DNA from: Brienomyrus brachyistius
Lineage: Eukaryota; Chordata; Actinopteri; Osteoglossiformes; Mormyridae
DNA: 64,000 bases
Direction of reading: 5' to 3'
Assembly (NCBI RefSeq): GCF_023856365.1
Contig: NC_064554.1
Location: forward strand, 4,889,001-4,953,000
In this document: positions 1 to 11,400 of the stretch, one piece after another
Numbering within the stretch: position 1 is the first letter of the stretch
Layout: the number at the start of each line of letters is the position of its first letter
The notes under the pieces: generated by a model
What the model saw: the letters and a program-made list of their open reading frames with translations, nothing else
Database searches by the model: none
Told to the model about the DNA's origin: nothing
Program-made: the position numbers and the translations under genes

Positions 1-3000
1 ACATCTGGCTTCACGTGGAGGGGTGTGTACTTGCTGCCGGCCACTTGTTTTCCCAATTAAAATCTCAAGTCAGATCCCCGCCAGCTCCACCCTGATGTTG
101 CATCTCCTTCTCCACCTCCAGAGTCAACCTGGCGACCCTCGCACTCGGTTGCGTCACGTCTTCAGTGATGGTATGTCCGCCTGGAGTTGGGGCTTTTGGG
201 AATTCCGCCCCTCAGAATATTCCCTGGAATTCCACCCCTTGGAATATTCTCTGGTATTCCATGCTGTTTATGTGTACCTGGACATCATCCATTCCTTTCT
301 AGGCAGCCACTAAAGCTGACAGCATGACCCTGACCCTGGGGCCATGGTTAGGCCTCCCCGCGGTTCCGGCCGTCACACTGTACAGGCACGAAGATCCTGC
401 CCTGGTCAGTCAGGCCCATTTCAGGCACCACCGATTTAACTGTACATTACTTTGATGACTGTCACCTTCCATAACACCACTGATGACATCATCCTGGCTG
501 GTCGCCCCACAGTCTCTAGCAGCGGGCCTGACCTCCAGCCAGCCGGTGGAAAAGCTCCGAGCCCTCCCCCTCTGGCTGTCCCTGCAGTACCTGGGGCATG
601 ATGGGATCGTGGAGAGGATCAGACATGCCTCACAGCTGGTAAGCAGTAACCTCGAGGCTGTTAGCGCCACCACCAGGCACCTCACAATAACAGCATGAGT
701 GAGAGTGGGGAAAAAAAATCATTTCCTGTTTCTGTAGAGCCAGCAGCTCCTGGACCATCTGAAGAAGCAGGCTTCCATCAAGACATCGGTATGCGGCTAC
801 CTGTTTTTTTTTTTGTTTTTTTTTTTTACTTTGTGAGTTAGCCTGATCCTCTGCTGGCACCTGTCAGATCTCTGGTGTCGTATTTAAGCAGCTAATCCCC
901 TGGCTGCATTTAGTACAGAATCGCTGCCTCGTCGGCCACGCCTCCTACCTGAGGCTGCGTGACTGACTGAAATGCTGCTGCTGTTGGTCCGTGACAATGC
1001 ACACCTCCACCGCGTCGGTTTCACATGGCCGACGCTCCAGCTTCCCCGTGTACGTGTCGCGAGTTTGCTTTTTGAAACGGGCCCGTTTGAGTTCCCGCCT
1101 TGTCTAAAGACGACCTCGCGGATTCGGGTAAACTCAGTGAAGGGCCATGAGGCGGAGAGGGCAGTGCACATGACCTCGTGCCTGGCGGCCCTGGTGAGCT
1201 CAGCTACGCTTGATTTCAGGGCATGACGTCTCGCTTCCGGGTGCCTCCCATCTCCGGGGGCTCTCTACAAGACGTCCTGGGTTCCCTCGTACTGTCCATT
1301 GTAGGTGGGCCCCGCCCTGTGCCTGCTCATGCCCTCCTGCCCCCCCATCCTCGCCATCATGCTTACTCACGCTCCTGGGGCAAGCACAGTCTCAGATCCT
1401 GCTCGAACTCGGGCTCAAGCAGGCACAGCGATTAAGACTCATTGTGCTAAGTATGCAATTATCATTTTGTGCCTTTTGGATTCAGATTTAAAAAATTTTT
1501 AAAAAAATGTTGTAGCAAAACCAGCTATATCACTTAAAAGTGGTCGGTCAGCATTCCTAAGATAATACTGGTTTAGGCTGAAAGAGACATTGATGTCTTA
1601 AGCGCATTATTCAGTGAATAGTAACTTAAAAATCAGCATGGCAGGTAAGCTGATTTTCCAGAATACTCTGTGCTCCACAATGAGATACGGATTTGAAGCG
1701 CAGGGGCGGTGTAATGGTGAAAACCAAAGGGCACATGCGTGAATCCGTAGAGGCCTTTCCCGTGTAGCCGCACCCTCTCCTCGTTCCCTGCGTGTGGGAC
1801 CGGCAGGGGTCACGACCCCGCTGCCCTGCATGGATCAGACGAGGGTTTGCTCTGCATGAACGCACCATGCATTCGGTGGTCTCATATCACCAGAGGACTG
1901 TCACACGGTGACTTCTTGGCTTGAGCTAAAACACCAGGTAGCCTGTTTATCAGACATCCGTCAGGTTTATTTCTTTATTTTTTATTTTTTTTTTTTTGGG
2001 TGGGGGGGGGGGGGATAAATTTCTACATTGTTTTTGAACAACGCAATCACATGGAACACGTTTTTCAAAAATTTACGCACAAAAATTGGTGCAATCCGCT
2101 CAGTAATTTGGCCCATGGGATGTCACTGTGAAGACAGTATTTTGTGAGATGTGGGTATGACGTCATACATCTGGGCTGAGAGAGAGAGAGAGCATCACCA
2201 GCTGAAGACTGGCGTCAGCCAAAGCAAGCCGAGCCGTTCATATCATAAACCGTTAATGGCATCATCATGCACCCAAAACACCACCTCTGTTGCTTGGGTG
2301 TAATCTTGCCCTGGTGCCTTCATTTTGCATGGATGACAGTAGGGCCATGCGATACCACATTGCGACATACTCTCGATTACATGGGCATATGCGCAGTAAT
2401 CACCAAGACTTTACATGGCAGGTGAAACATTTGTCCGGATGCTGGTATTTCCGTACTATACGGACGTTTATTTACACCGGTTTGGTGCAGATTAGACTTT
2501 ACATTTTAGTCGGTCGTATAAATTTGTCACCCTTATGGGTAATAAAGGCGTGGGACTTTAAACTGCCAAAAGTATGGCCACGCAACTGACGTCATTTTAC
2601 CTAGTTTAACCACAATATCTTCTCCTTTAAAAGATGTCGTGGCTGTTGAGCTGTTCCTTTCTTCACTGCCGCTTCAGTGCTTATCGCTTCCATGATTTAC
2701 CGAAACGGTAACGTGATGTGCTCTGCTAACCGAATTTAGGAAGCATAAGGATACGCTGAATTTATACAGATTACTAACTTTTGGACGTCGTGATACATTT
2801 CTCATTAATGTTTTAGGCACACTACTAACCTGCTTACCGAATTGTGGGTGTAAGTAAACGTCTGTATAGTACGTAGAAGCTGGCATCTGGACAAATGGTT
2901 GCCCATCATCTAAAGCCCTAGTGATTATCATGCATGTGGCGTGTGATATTGAGTACATCACAATATGATATCATGCAGCCCTAAATGAAAGTTGTGCTTC

Positions 3001-5312
3001 ACTTTCGGTGCTGTCGGAACGTGCTGGGGGGTGGGGGGTGGTTGAGTCTTGCCCGTGAGACCCTGAGCCTGTCTCCCTTTTGCTGCTCGGTCTGTCAGGT
3101 GGAGGATGAGCTGAATTCGCCGGTGGTGGTGTTCAGGTTCTCCCAGGACAGCAGCACAGGTGCGTCTGCAGCTTTCTTGTCCTTATCCTTTTGAATAAGG
3201 AGCTGAGGTTGAGTCGGGTTGCACAGCCGAGGTTATAACTTGTGTCCCAACCTTCCCAGCATCCAGTGTGGGTTCTGTGGAGGGCTGCCTTGGCTGGGAA
3301 AGGGAGGTGCAGGACTCCCTCAACAGATGGGTAAGGCACCTGGACGACAGGGGGGGCTTCTGCTGAATGCTGAGCTCTCAGAAGCAGCATGTGGGTTTTT
3401 ACCGGAGGACTGCATTTGCACACATGTAACTGCCATGTCCCGCCCCGGCAGCTGGGTGAGCGGTTGGTGCAGCTGGTGCCTGCCAGCGGCGTGGACGTCG
3501 TGGACCTGGAGGACGAGGGCACCTGTGTGAGATTTAACCCACTGATGACTGCTGCAGGTATGGTCCCGAACCTTCTCTGAACACGTCTGAGCACACCCCC
3601 TCCATAACTTTGCCCCGAGACCCTGCCCCATTGACTTGGGAGGCGTGGCTTATGTGGGTGTGGCCTGAGCAGATGCGCTGTGTCCTCGTCAGTGTTGGGC
3701 ACGCAGGAGGCCGACGTGGAGACCCTGGTGGCCAGGTTGACAGAAATAGTGCCCCTGCTGTGCGCAACACTGCGCCTCCGGCAGGAGTTCAGGGAGGAGG
3801 TGTACCGGCATGCCACGCTTGCCTACGTGGAAGACCTGGGCTGGCCGGGCCTGGGGGCCATCAGGTCAGAGGTCGGGGCCCAGAGCGCTGATGGGAGTGG
3901 GGCGAGGACCCAGTTTGTATGAAAGAGAATTAACGACTGCCCTTCACAGGTACTTGCCCAAGAGCGAGGAGCCAGACGCGGGCAGGAGGCAGCAGGAGGT
4001 GGAGAAGGTCAACAGTGACCTGCTGAGGAAACTCAAGGAGCTGGATGCGGACCTCAGTTTCTCCACAGGTGTGTCCACAAGGTCTCCTGAGGGACTAATC
4101 AAGGAGTTTTAAGTAAGGTTCCTCCTGAAGTGTCTGCTGGTAACAGAACTTAAATAACCAGGAGATGACGCCCTTTCCTGACAGGCCCGGAGTTCGGCCC
4201 GGAAAAGAACTGCGTGTTTGTTGGCATGGCAACGGAAGACCTGGACGTGGCAGAACTGGTAAAGACAATCGCATCACTGGGGAAGGACATCGAGGAGAGC
4301 GGCAAGGTGAGACCACCATGCTGAGGCCTAGAGCACAAGGCTGGTATGATCTCACATCAGACGTGTAATGGCTGTTTAATAAGACCTTAAGCTGAGCCCC
4401 TGGTGTGGCCCCACCCCCAGTTACTGGAGAACATGACGGAAGTGGTGCGCAGGGGCATTCAGGAGGCGGAGCTACAGCTGCAGAAGGCCAGTGAGCAGAA
4501 GCTGATGGAGGAGGTTTGTGTGGGCTCTGGGATTCCAGACTACCTATTGATCGACATCCGCCTTCACTTTCCTAACACATCTCTCTTTCACCACCAGGGG
4601 GTGCTGCGGCAGATCCCGCTGGTGGGCTCCATGCTGAACTGGTTGTCCCCGACCCAGAGTTCTGTAAAAGGCAGGACGTTCAACCTGGCTTTAGGTATGG
4701 ACACACCTCCTGAAACACTACAATCCCAGAATTCCCATCGCACACCAGAGCCTTGAAACTGTCTGTGTTGGTCACCTAAAGGTTCCTTGGACACCACAGA
4801 ACCCACGTACTCCACCAGGACCCAGACGGGAGGAGAAACACCCCCTGCCACCCCCACATCCACCGTCTCCAAGCAGTTGCCAGGTAACAAGCCTCACTAG
4901 GACATGATCCATGGCCTGGGTGGTCTCCTTTTGCACTGTCAAGCCGAAAGGTAAATCGGCTCGATAAATACAAAGATCTTCAGCCGATGAATCTCCTACT
5001 CTGAAGCTCCCAACCCATGTTTTCCTCAGAAGAAAGACTTGCACTATAGTGAAAGTGAAGACTGATAGGATCAGGCCTGGGCCATCAATATCAGTGACGC
5101 CTCCCACCCCCTGTCTTATCACAGGGCATAAGCTGTTTCGCCGGGGGCACGGCAGCTTTGACGCCCCCAACAGCACCAGCTTCCTGAGTCCCAGTGAGAC
5201 ATCCCAGAGCTGGGGGCCCCAGGACGGCTCTGCTGGGTTCCCCCTGCAGGCGGAACCTATCCTCACAGAGGCCGACACCCAGGCTCCAGAGGCAGGACAC
5301 TATGTCAGATAG
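1..5312 (+). CDS. pdxdc1: Pyridoxal-dependent decarboxylase domain-containing protein 1, 3' part (485 complete codons plus partial first exon)
   Basis: The gene enters the window inside an exon. Exons: 1-22, 122-170, 303-404, 513-638, 738-788, 3099-3159, 3260-3330, 3452-3557, 3693-3864, 3950-4068, 4185-4306, 4421-4513, 4598-4694, 4782-4883, 5125-5312 (stop TAG 5310-5312). All introns are GT-AG and phases close exactly. Translated pieces match the vertebrate PDXDC1 C-terminal half as I recall it: IWLHVEG at the left edge, LRALPLWLSLQYLG, VEDELNSPVVVFRF, RFNPLMTAAVLGT, LLENMTEVVRRGIQEA, GVLRQIPLVGSMLNWLSP. The N-terminal PLP-binding part lies left of the window. The family has a group II decarboxylase-like fold; its substrate is not established. 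The tail after the last amphipathic region is Ser/Pro/Thr-rich and poorly conserved. I see no frameshift or missing exon. Identity is secure from many collinear exons. Confidence 0.95.
789..3098 (+). other. Large pdxdc1 intron
   Basis: This 2.3-kb intron separates the exon ending in ASIKTS from the exon starting VEDELNS. It has T-rich and poly-G tracts (about 1975-2015), a short GA repeat near 2180, and a probable hAT-like element at 2340-2983 listed separately. I found no coding exon inside it; short open frames here have no recognisable content. Confidence 0.7.
2340..2983. mobile_element. Probable non-autonomous hAT-like element in pdxdc1 intron
   Basis: The left end starts TAGGGCCATGCGATA and the right end finishes GATATCATGCAGCCCTA, an imperfect inverted pair resembling the TAGGGCTGCACGATAT ends common in fish hAT-type elements (from memory). 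The flanks give an imperfect 8-bp target duplication, GATGACAG at 2332-2339 and AATGAAAG at 2984-2991 (6 of 8). No transposase frame is seen inside 644 bp, so it would be a deletion derivative. Family assignment is an inference. Confidence 0.5.
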
Positions 5313-5789
5313 GATGACCGGCTGTGGAGCATGGTGTAGGACCGTCACCCAGGAAGCTGCTGAGAGACCCTGGGGGTGGGGTGGTGGTGGTGGGGGGGGG
5401 GTGCTCTCTGGAGCTCAAGCAGCCGGTTAACAAGTTTGGGGAAAGCAAGACGGCTAACATGTGGGCGCATAGCAACAAGGACGGAATTAACGTCTGTGCG
5501 TTTTCCTTTATCCCTCCTAACCTTGACTTAATCACTTTGTAATCAAGATTGTATACAGAAGTAAAATGTGATTGAATGAGTAGTGGAAAAGCAGATCATT
5601 TTGTGACAGGTGCTAGAGATGGGTATCCTGGAGAGGGGTATAGTTTTTATGTCATTTACAAGCTGTTATCAACACTGTTTCACCTGTCCTGTTACACCTG
5701 CTTCAGCCTTTTTAACATGTGCACTCTCTGAGTTCATTTGAAGGAATCGTAGATATTTATCTCTGAAGAAATAATCTTGTCTCTTAGAC

Positions 5790-5950
5790 CAGTGTTTCCC
5801 GACCCAGTCCTTGGGGAACCTCGGACAGTCCACGTTTTTGCTTTCTCTCTGCCGTACCAGGTATTCGGTGTTCCTGATTGGCTGGGACCTGGGAGGGAGC
5901 AAAAACGTGGACTGTCTGGGGTTCCCCGAGGACTGGGTTGGGAAACACTG
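5790..5950. mobile_element. Foldback hAT-type MITE (family A, copy 1) in the pdxdc1 3' UTR
   Basis: The 161-bp element begins CAGTGTTTCCC and ends GGGAAACACTG. The inverted arms are about 53 bp and pair at roughly 49 of 53 positions by eye. It is flanked by a perfect 8-bp duplication TCTTAGAC (5782-5789 and 5951-5958), the target-site length expected of hAT transposition. Related copies lie at 11337-11496 and 54306-54455. It has no coding capacity. Transcribed as part of the UTR, it should fold into a long hairpin. Confidence 0.85.
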
Positions 5951-6204
5951 TCTTAGACAACACTGAAGACACTGGCTGTGTAGTTAGATGACAGGGTCTC
6001 TTAGATCACTTTCTGTTTTTATATTTTCTCTAGGTAAAGAGGCTGGGGAATGAAGTTTATTTTATCTAGAAACATTGAATTTGCTGCACTTTTTCAAATG
6101 CTTTTTATTTAACTGGATATTGAATTAATAATGTTTTAGATTAATTGTTCTTTCCGATTTTTATTTACTATGATCTGGGGCTGATCGTTTTTTCTTCTAA
6201 TCAA

Positions 6205-6210
6205 AATAAA
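6205..6210 (+). terminator. pdxdc1: Polyadenylation signal AATAAA, proximal, pdxdc1
   Basis: Canonical hexamer about 0.9 kb after the pdxdc1 stop, followed by T-rich sequence. It is a candidate proximal cleavage site; use is inferred. Confidence 0.5.
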
Positions 6211-7507
6211 TAGTTTGTTTACACTTTCTGTTTATTTAAAATAACCTGGAGCCATTTTCAGTTTTTAAATAGAGTAGCTTTTCTTGTTGGCCCTACAGTC
6301 GTTTGTCTCTTGTTTGGCTGTCTTGTGTGTACTTTCATCAGGATTGGTTTGGCAGTGGGGCCGGTGCCCCTCCTACTCTGTGTCCTCTGGTCAGTCGTGT
6401 TTCGGGTGCTTGGAGTGGGCAGTAGAGTAACAGGATTTCCCTAATTTTTCTTTTGATTAAATTTCTTTGTGCCAAAACTGTAAAAATGGACCATACTGTA
6501 CTCTGTGTGGGCCTACTGTAGTACCCATTAGGGTTATAAATGTTCCTTTACTTGGTAATATCAGTATCTCAGAGATATCCCACCTCCCACCGATGTAGTT
6601 CATCTGACCAACATAAAGAGATGCAGTCTTGTCTTTCTGTGTTAACCTGAGATGAGATTCTTCTGATACAGCCTCCTTCGTCCTTTCCGTTCGCCACAGA
6701 GTTATGTTTCTCCTGCTCTAATGTGAAGTGTCATGTAGCCCAGATTCATTTCTCCACGACGGACTGACACACAAAAGCCGAGGCGGTTTGAATCCCCCCG
6801 GGCTTCTCCAGTTTCTTCCTCCCGTCTGTGTCTCTCCCGGCGAAGTCTCACGCTCGCCTCGTAGCCTTGACACCTGTTTCTCCTACTGTTGATTCACTGT
6901 TCCTCACTTTGGTATCATGGCCGAAAGAAATGTCGGCTTGCAACACCACAGCAGCTGCCGACGACATGCTTCAAGTCCAGATGTTACATAACTAATGTAT
7001 TTAAGTGCAATTTTAAAAGAACCTTTTCAGTGCCCACGGATCTTTGTCTTCCTTTTCACAAGTCCTGTTGGTTTTTGGTGCAATAATTAATTTTGATCAG
7101 TAGTTGGGAGCGAAATGTCTAATATATTATGAAACTAAAGATTTAAGATGATTATTTTCCCATTTTACTTTACAGTTTGAATATAGTTCGGTGTTACATC
7201 CTTAGGCTGAAATGGGATCGGCTGTTTTTTATGTCTTCACAAAGATGTAAGACTCCATGCCCTTTCCCCAGTGTTCTTGGAAAATGAGTGGAATCGGTCA
7301 CTCTTGTTGCCTTTATTAAACCACATTTTGATGTATTCACTCTGTGCTTATTTGTCAAGTGCCTTTGTGTATCGAGTGGGTGTAATATATCCCAGCTTGG
7401 GAATCTGGTACAGCTGAATAACAGGAAATACCTATATTTTAAAGGGTTTTCTTTTGTATGGTTTTGCTATAAATATTTAGCTACACTGACATTAACTTTA
7501 ATTGCCT

Positions 7508-7513
7508 AATAAA
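7508..7513 (+). terminator. pdxdc1: Polyadenylation signal AATAAA, distal, pdxdc1
   Basis: Second canonical hexamer, about 2.2 kb after the stop and before the gspt1 promoter. It is a candidate distal end of the transcript. Confidence 0.4.
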
Positions 7514-7957
7514 TAATTTGACCCCAAGTCATTCTTATTACTAAAATTATATTTAAGTATTGTACTTAAGTAGTACTTTAACACCACCCTGCTTACATAA
7601 TGCCTTGTTAACACATATAATATTTATCATTCATTTTTTTACTGCAGAAATATAATAGAATGGTACACAATGACATACCATTATTGGTTTATATTATCAT
7701 TTTAAACACCGAGGTTAAATGTTTGCATCCCTCCAGTCTCAAAGACTATTAAGCTTCAAAGGTCCTTGACTATTTAAAGTGATAAAATATAGGTTGGTGA
7801 ATGCTGCGCCATCGTTTAGCATTATTTCCTGCTATAAAAACGACAAAAAGCAAACACCTGCCAAAGGTTTATCGGAACAACTACTAACTGTTACTTTATA
7901 TGCCACACTGACTCAACGCGTTTACTGCGTATTTCGTCACACGTTTCCTGTATTATC

Positions 7958-8090
7958 TGTGGGCCAATAAAAGAGAAACAAACGAGAAGCTGTCTCCTGT
8001 GGCCAATGAAAGAAAAAGGTACTCTGGTGTGCCGCGCGTGGGACAATCAGAGCGAGAGTTACTAAGACAGATCGCATGTGGTCCAATCAG
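7958..8090 (+). promoter_or_regulatory. Array of four CCAAT-type boxes at 39-40 bp spacing
   Basis: CCAAT or near-CCAAT cores start at 7964, 8003, 8043 (ACAAT, one base off) and 8083, giving spacings of 39, 40 and 40 bp. The cores have a similar GTGG-like 5' flank, and the last two are followed by CAGAG. All are on the + strand. CCAAT boxes bind the NF-Y trimer in vertebrate promoters; the near-constant spacing suggests either an old tandem duplication or a helically phased array. Confidence 0.65.
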
Positions 8091-8152
8091 AGTGAATCTA
8101 TCATTTAGTAACGAATGGCTGTCTAGACAAAAACTACAACCCACAGGACAAC

Positions 8153-8175
8153 AACAAGTCCCAGAATGCAATGCG
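8153..8175 (+). promoter_or_regulatory. ZNF143/STAF-type (SBS) promoter motif
   Basis: The core TCCCAGAATGCAATGCG matches the vertebrate ZNF143/THAP11 consensus (ACTACAAnTCCCAGAATGCAnTGCG, from memory). A separate ACTACAACCCACAGG lies about 20 bp upstream, as if the two halves of the motif had been split. Such motifs usually lie close to transcription starts of housekeeping genes. Confidence 0.7.
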
Positions 8176-8435
8176 GAGGTCGTTTCCTGTGGTCGGGAGA
8201 GCCGTCGGCGCACACGAGGACTCGCGTTGAGCGCTGAGTCGGACCTCTTTCCGCTGCGTCGCCCTGCGAAGCCGGCTCGGTTTTACCTGGAAGACGGGTG
8301 GGCGCTTTTCGCGTGTGGGAGCCAGCAGGGAGCTGCTTTTAAACGCTTTTAAAAGGAGGCGACCCAGATAAAAAGGCTCACCGGGCCGGGTGGTTATAAA
8401 ACTGTGGAAGTGCGCAGTGAAATAGCGAGCCAGCG

Positions 8436-11400
8436 ATGGAACCCATAGACAGTGCCCCCGACTCCTGGGAGCAGGAGGACGACAGCGAGGCCCCGGTCGA
8501 CGTGCCGCTTCGAGCCGCTCTCGGCGCCCTCAACGTCCACGCCGCCGAGTTCGTGCCGGGTGCTCGCCAGATGGTCCCCAGCGAAGAGCCCGGCCGCCGC
8601 GGTGAGTTGGCCGCCGCTTTTTATTTTCCCTCTCCCAGCGTGTTAGCTTCAGCGGTCCGGGTGTAAGTCCGGTAAAACCACCATAGGCATCGGGACTCGG
8701 GCTGCAGTGTTTCCCCAGGCCGGTACCGGGGCCGGTCGGCCCGCTAGCTGCCGTCCGTCCTCCGTCTCCTCCCTGGGAGCTGGCCCGGTCATGAGGCACC
8801 ATGCTCATATCAGAGTAGCGGAAGCCGCCCTTATCTCCACTCGGGTGTTATCCCAACGTGTAATGGTGTCCCTCCCCGCCTTTTTGGACCGGCACATCGG
8901 CCTGATCTTCGTGTCATACGTCTCCCTGGTGTCTGCATGGTTCGGTTCGCCACCTGTCCCGGCGATCCGGGACTGTCATGGATCTGTGAAGTCTAACACA
9001 GTTTACGGTGCAAATAGATGCATGTAAATTAGTTTGAAGGAAGAAAAATGCTCTTGAGCACGAGCTTGCTGAAATAGCCCATAAATGCGGAATCTCTCCA
9101 CCCCTCACAGTAGTGTCCGCGGACACCCCTCCCCCGTTTTGTTTTCCTGCTTATTGTCCTGTACCAGAGTGATACTTATTCACCCTGTATAGTTACACTT
9201 CATCAGCTCTCCTGAAAGGCAGCGCAGGCTGACTTTTGCGCGGTCTCGTGCGGCTTCAGCGCTCTCCACCTTTTGCCCCCGGGGCTGAGCTACTCATGTC
9301 CTTCATTAAGCTGACAGGACTTCATTTACATCGCATTTACATTTATTTAGCAAAGCGATGTGCAAGTGCGTGGCCGCCTATTAAAACTTGGGCTTCAGAT
9401 CAAGGTTTGACTAGCCAGCAATAAACAAACGGCATCAACAGCGTGATTTTCTGTACTGTCGCTATAGTTTAGTGGCGTTACTAGTAGTACCGATTGTAGA
9501 TAACCTGTTGTCTTGTAAGACACATTTTTTTGCAACTCTTTTTTTCCTTCCTAATACATATTTTTAAATCTTAAAACTGCTTTCAAGGAAAACAAAAGAG
9601 AGCGGCATATTCCTGCTATCAAAATTAAGTATGCTTAGGACGTTAAAGGGTTTTAGAATGAGTAAACAAAGCCTGCCTCTTAATATACAGAAGTTTGCTA
9701 TCTGTGGCTATTTCCATTCATTTGTTTGATCTGGCTTTCGTAATGTGCTCGCCTCCGATGATCCGTGCAGCTGACATTTCGCTGGGGTTTAAACGAGGGA
9801 GGGAATCGGGAGATGTCACCCTCAGCGTGTTTTGTGACTGATCACTTTGAGGCGCATTCGCGACGTGTGGGTCGCATGTGCTGTAAGGAGGGTCTTGACC
9901 TTACTGCCGTGATCATCTCTATTTCTCTATTAGTGTTCCTTGCTCTGTCCGTGCATCTTGGGCCTCTTCTTTGTTGGCTTTCCATCCTCATAGCTGAAGC
10001 TGCCTCATTGTTCTAAAAGAGTCAAAGCAGAGAGACTGACTCCAGTGGGTAGACTTCCCACTTGTGGGATTATTGGTTAAATCCCAGCTCTTTGGTGTTT
10101 ATTCCTGGCGACTTGCCGCGGCTGTGCCAGTATTTATACTTGGAGAAACCACAAATTAAGAGATGGGAGACGTGTCAACAGATCATTTAAGCTTGTTTTT
10201 AATATGAAGTCTTTGAATAATTCGAGCATGTCGATTTAATGAGTTTTGCTCTAATTGTAACATGGCTGTAAGGTCATTCGGCTTGTGTGACCAAGCGGAC
10301 GCTTTCTGAAGCTGTGATCCTGAGCTGAACAGGCCCTCCTCGCTTAACGACCGCCTTCCATTCCTCCGAATAGGAGCCGCCCCTTACCAATACTTCAAGC
10401 ATAAGAATAGAGGAAATCAGGTCTAATATACATTCCTGAGGTTTGCAGATTTCTCTCTCTGCGTCTTTGAGCCCCTCCCTAACCAGCGTGACTCCCCTGC
10501 AGGACACGGGCGCCGTGATTCTGGGGAAGCTCGAGCCAAATTTAAAAGAGAGGCAATTGCTTATATTATTCTGAATAAAGAAAAGCTGTAAAGGAAAATC
10601 CATCTTGATAAGTTTGTTTTATTTAGCTTTACTCATATTACAGAACATAAAAGTTTGATCAGCATAAATTATAAAAATGATGTATAAAAACAATATTGGG
10701 ACTGAGACTGAGAAGGTGATGCGAGATGAGATGTTTGACGCCGAGACACTACGTTGCCGTTTCCTCAACCAAAATTCTCGTACAGCAGTCCCGTACAGAC
10801 TGGTCAGAAAGCTGGTTATAAGTCCAGGCGGTCGTTAAACAGGTAGGTCGTTAAGTGAGGCGCGCCTGTATTCTTTGGAAACTGCAGTGAGGGTCTGAAG
10901 CTGATTTGTCTTCCCTGCAGGTCCCGAGACAGTCAACTCTACGGAAGCGTCAGAACCCGCTGGTACGTTCTGGATCCCGCGTCATACCTGTGCCTGTTGT
11001 ATTCTGGTCTGGTTGCCCATGACACTGTACCCTTTAGAGTTTTGCTGAGCTTGGCACTGTCTGACATTCATGCCTCTCCGATAGTGGCAACAAAAATTCA
11101 TGGCCTTCGCACGTCACCGTGTTCCCAGGCCATCTGTGAGCCATCCAGCATGCCAAGAGCACTTCTTAAGGCTGAGGGTTTGCCGTTACCGTCTATTGAA
11201 TTTTCATCTTTCAGAGGTCAACATGAAACTTATAAGCCCCTCAGCTGTAAAGCCGCCCGCTGACGATCTCCGCTGCTTACGAGCTGTAATCTGCACCTTG
11301 AATTTTCTCGATGCACCTCCTTCCGTTGCTCTAGAGCAGCATTTCCCATCGGGAATCCCTAGACAGTCCGCATTTTTCGCACTTGAGCCAGTCAGTTAAG

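Larger units (their letters stand above)
5313..7513 (+). other. pdxdc1: pdxdc1 3' UTR (probable extent)
   Basis: After the stop codon the sequence becomes A/T-rich and holds no credible coding frame. It carries a purine run near 5370-5402 and a foldback MITE at 5790-5950. Two AATAAA signals (6205-6210 and 7508-7513) suggest alternative 3' ends. Which is used cannot be read from DNA. From 7514 to about 7950 I see only A/T-rich intergenic sequence. Confidence 0.6.
7950..8435 (+). promoter_or_regulatory. gspt1: gspt1 promoter and 5' UTR region
   Basis: Base composition shifts from A/T-rich to CpG-rich on approaching the gspt1 start codon at 8436. The region holds phased CCAAT boxes (7958-8090), a ZNF143-type motif (8153-8175), and A/T boxes GATAAAAAGG and GGTTATAAAACTG near 8370-8402. 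High CpG continues through exon 1 into intron 1 (to about 8800), as in a housekeeping CpG-island promoter. The transcription start is not determined; the TATAAAA-like box lies only about 40 bp before the ATG. Confidence 0.65.
8602..10920 (+). other. gspt1: gspt1 intron 1
   Basis: This 2.3-kb intron starts in CpG-rich sequence and becomes A/T-rich. It holds a possible degenerate tRNA-derived SINE head (about 10040-10130), a possible inverted-repeat element (10330-10868) and the gspt1 exon-10 fragment (10455-10535). I see no additional coding exon. Confidence 0.7.

Noticed and set aside
3133..3816. 227-codon antisense frame opposite pdxdc1
   Set aside because: It runs through both introns and exons of a well-supported + strand gene and has no recognised content.
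9325..9365. ACATTTATTTAGCAAAGCGATG as a reversed SINE tail in gspt1 intron 1
   Set aside because: Only about 20 bp fit the tail consensus and the rest of the element is absent.
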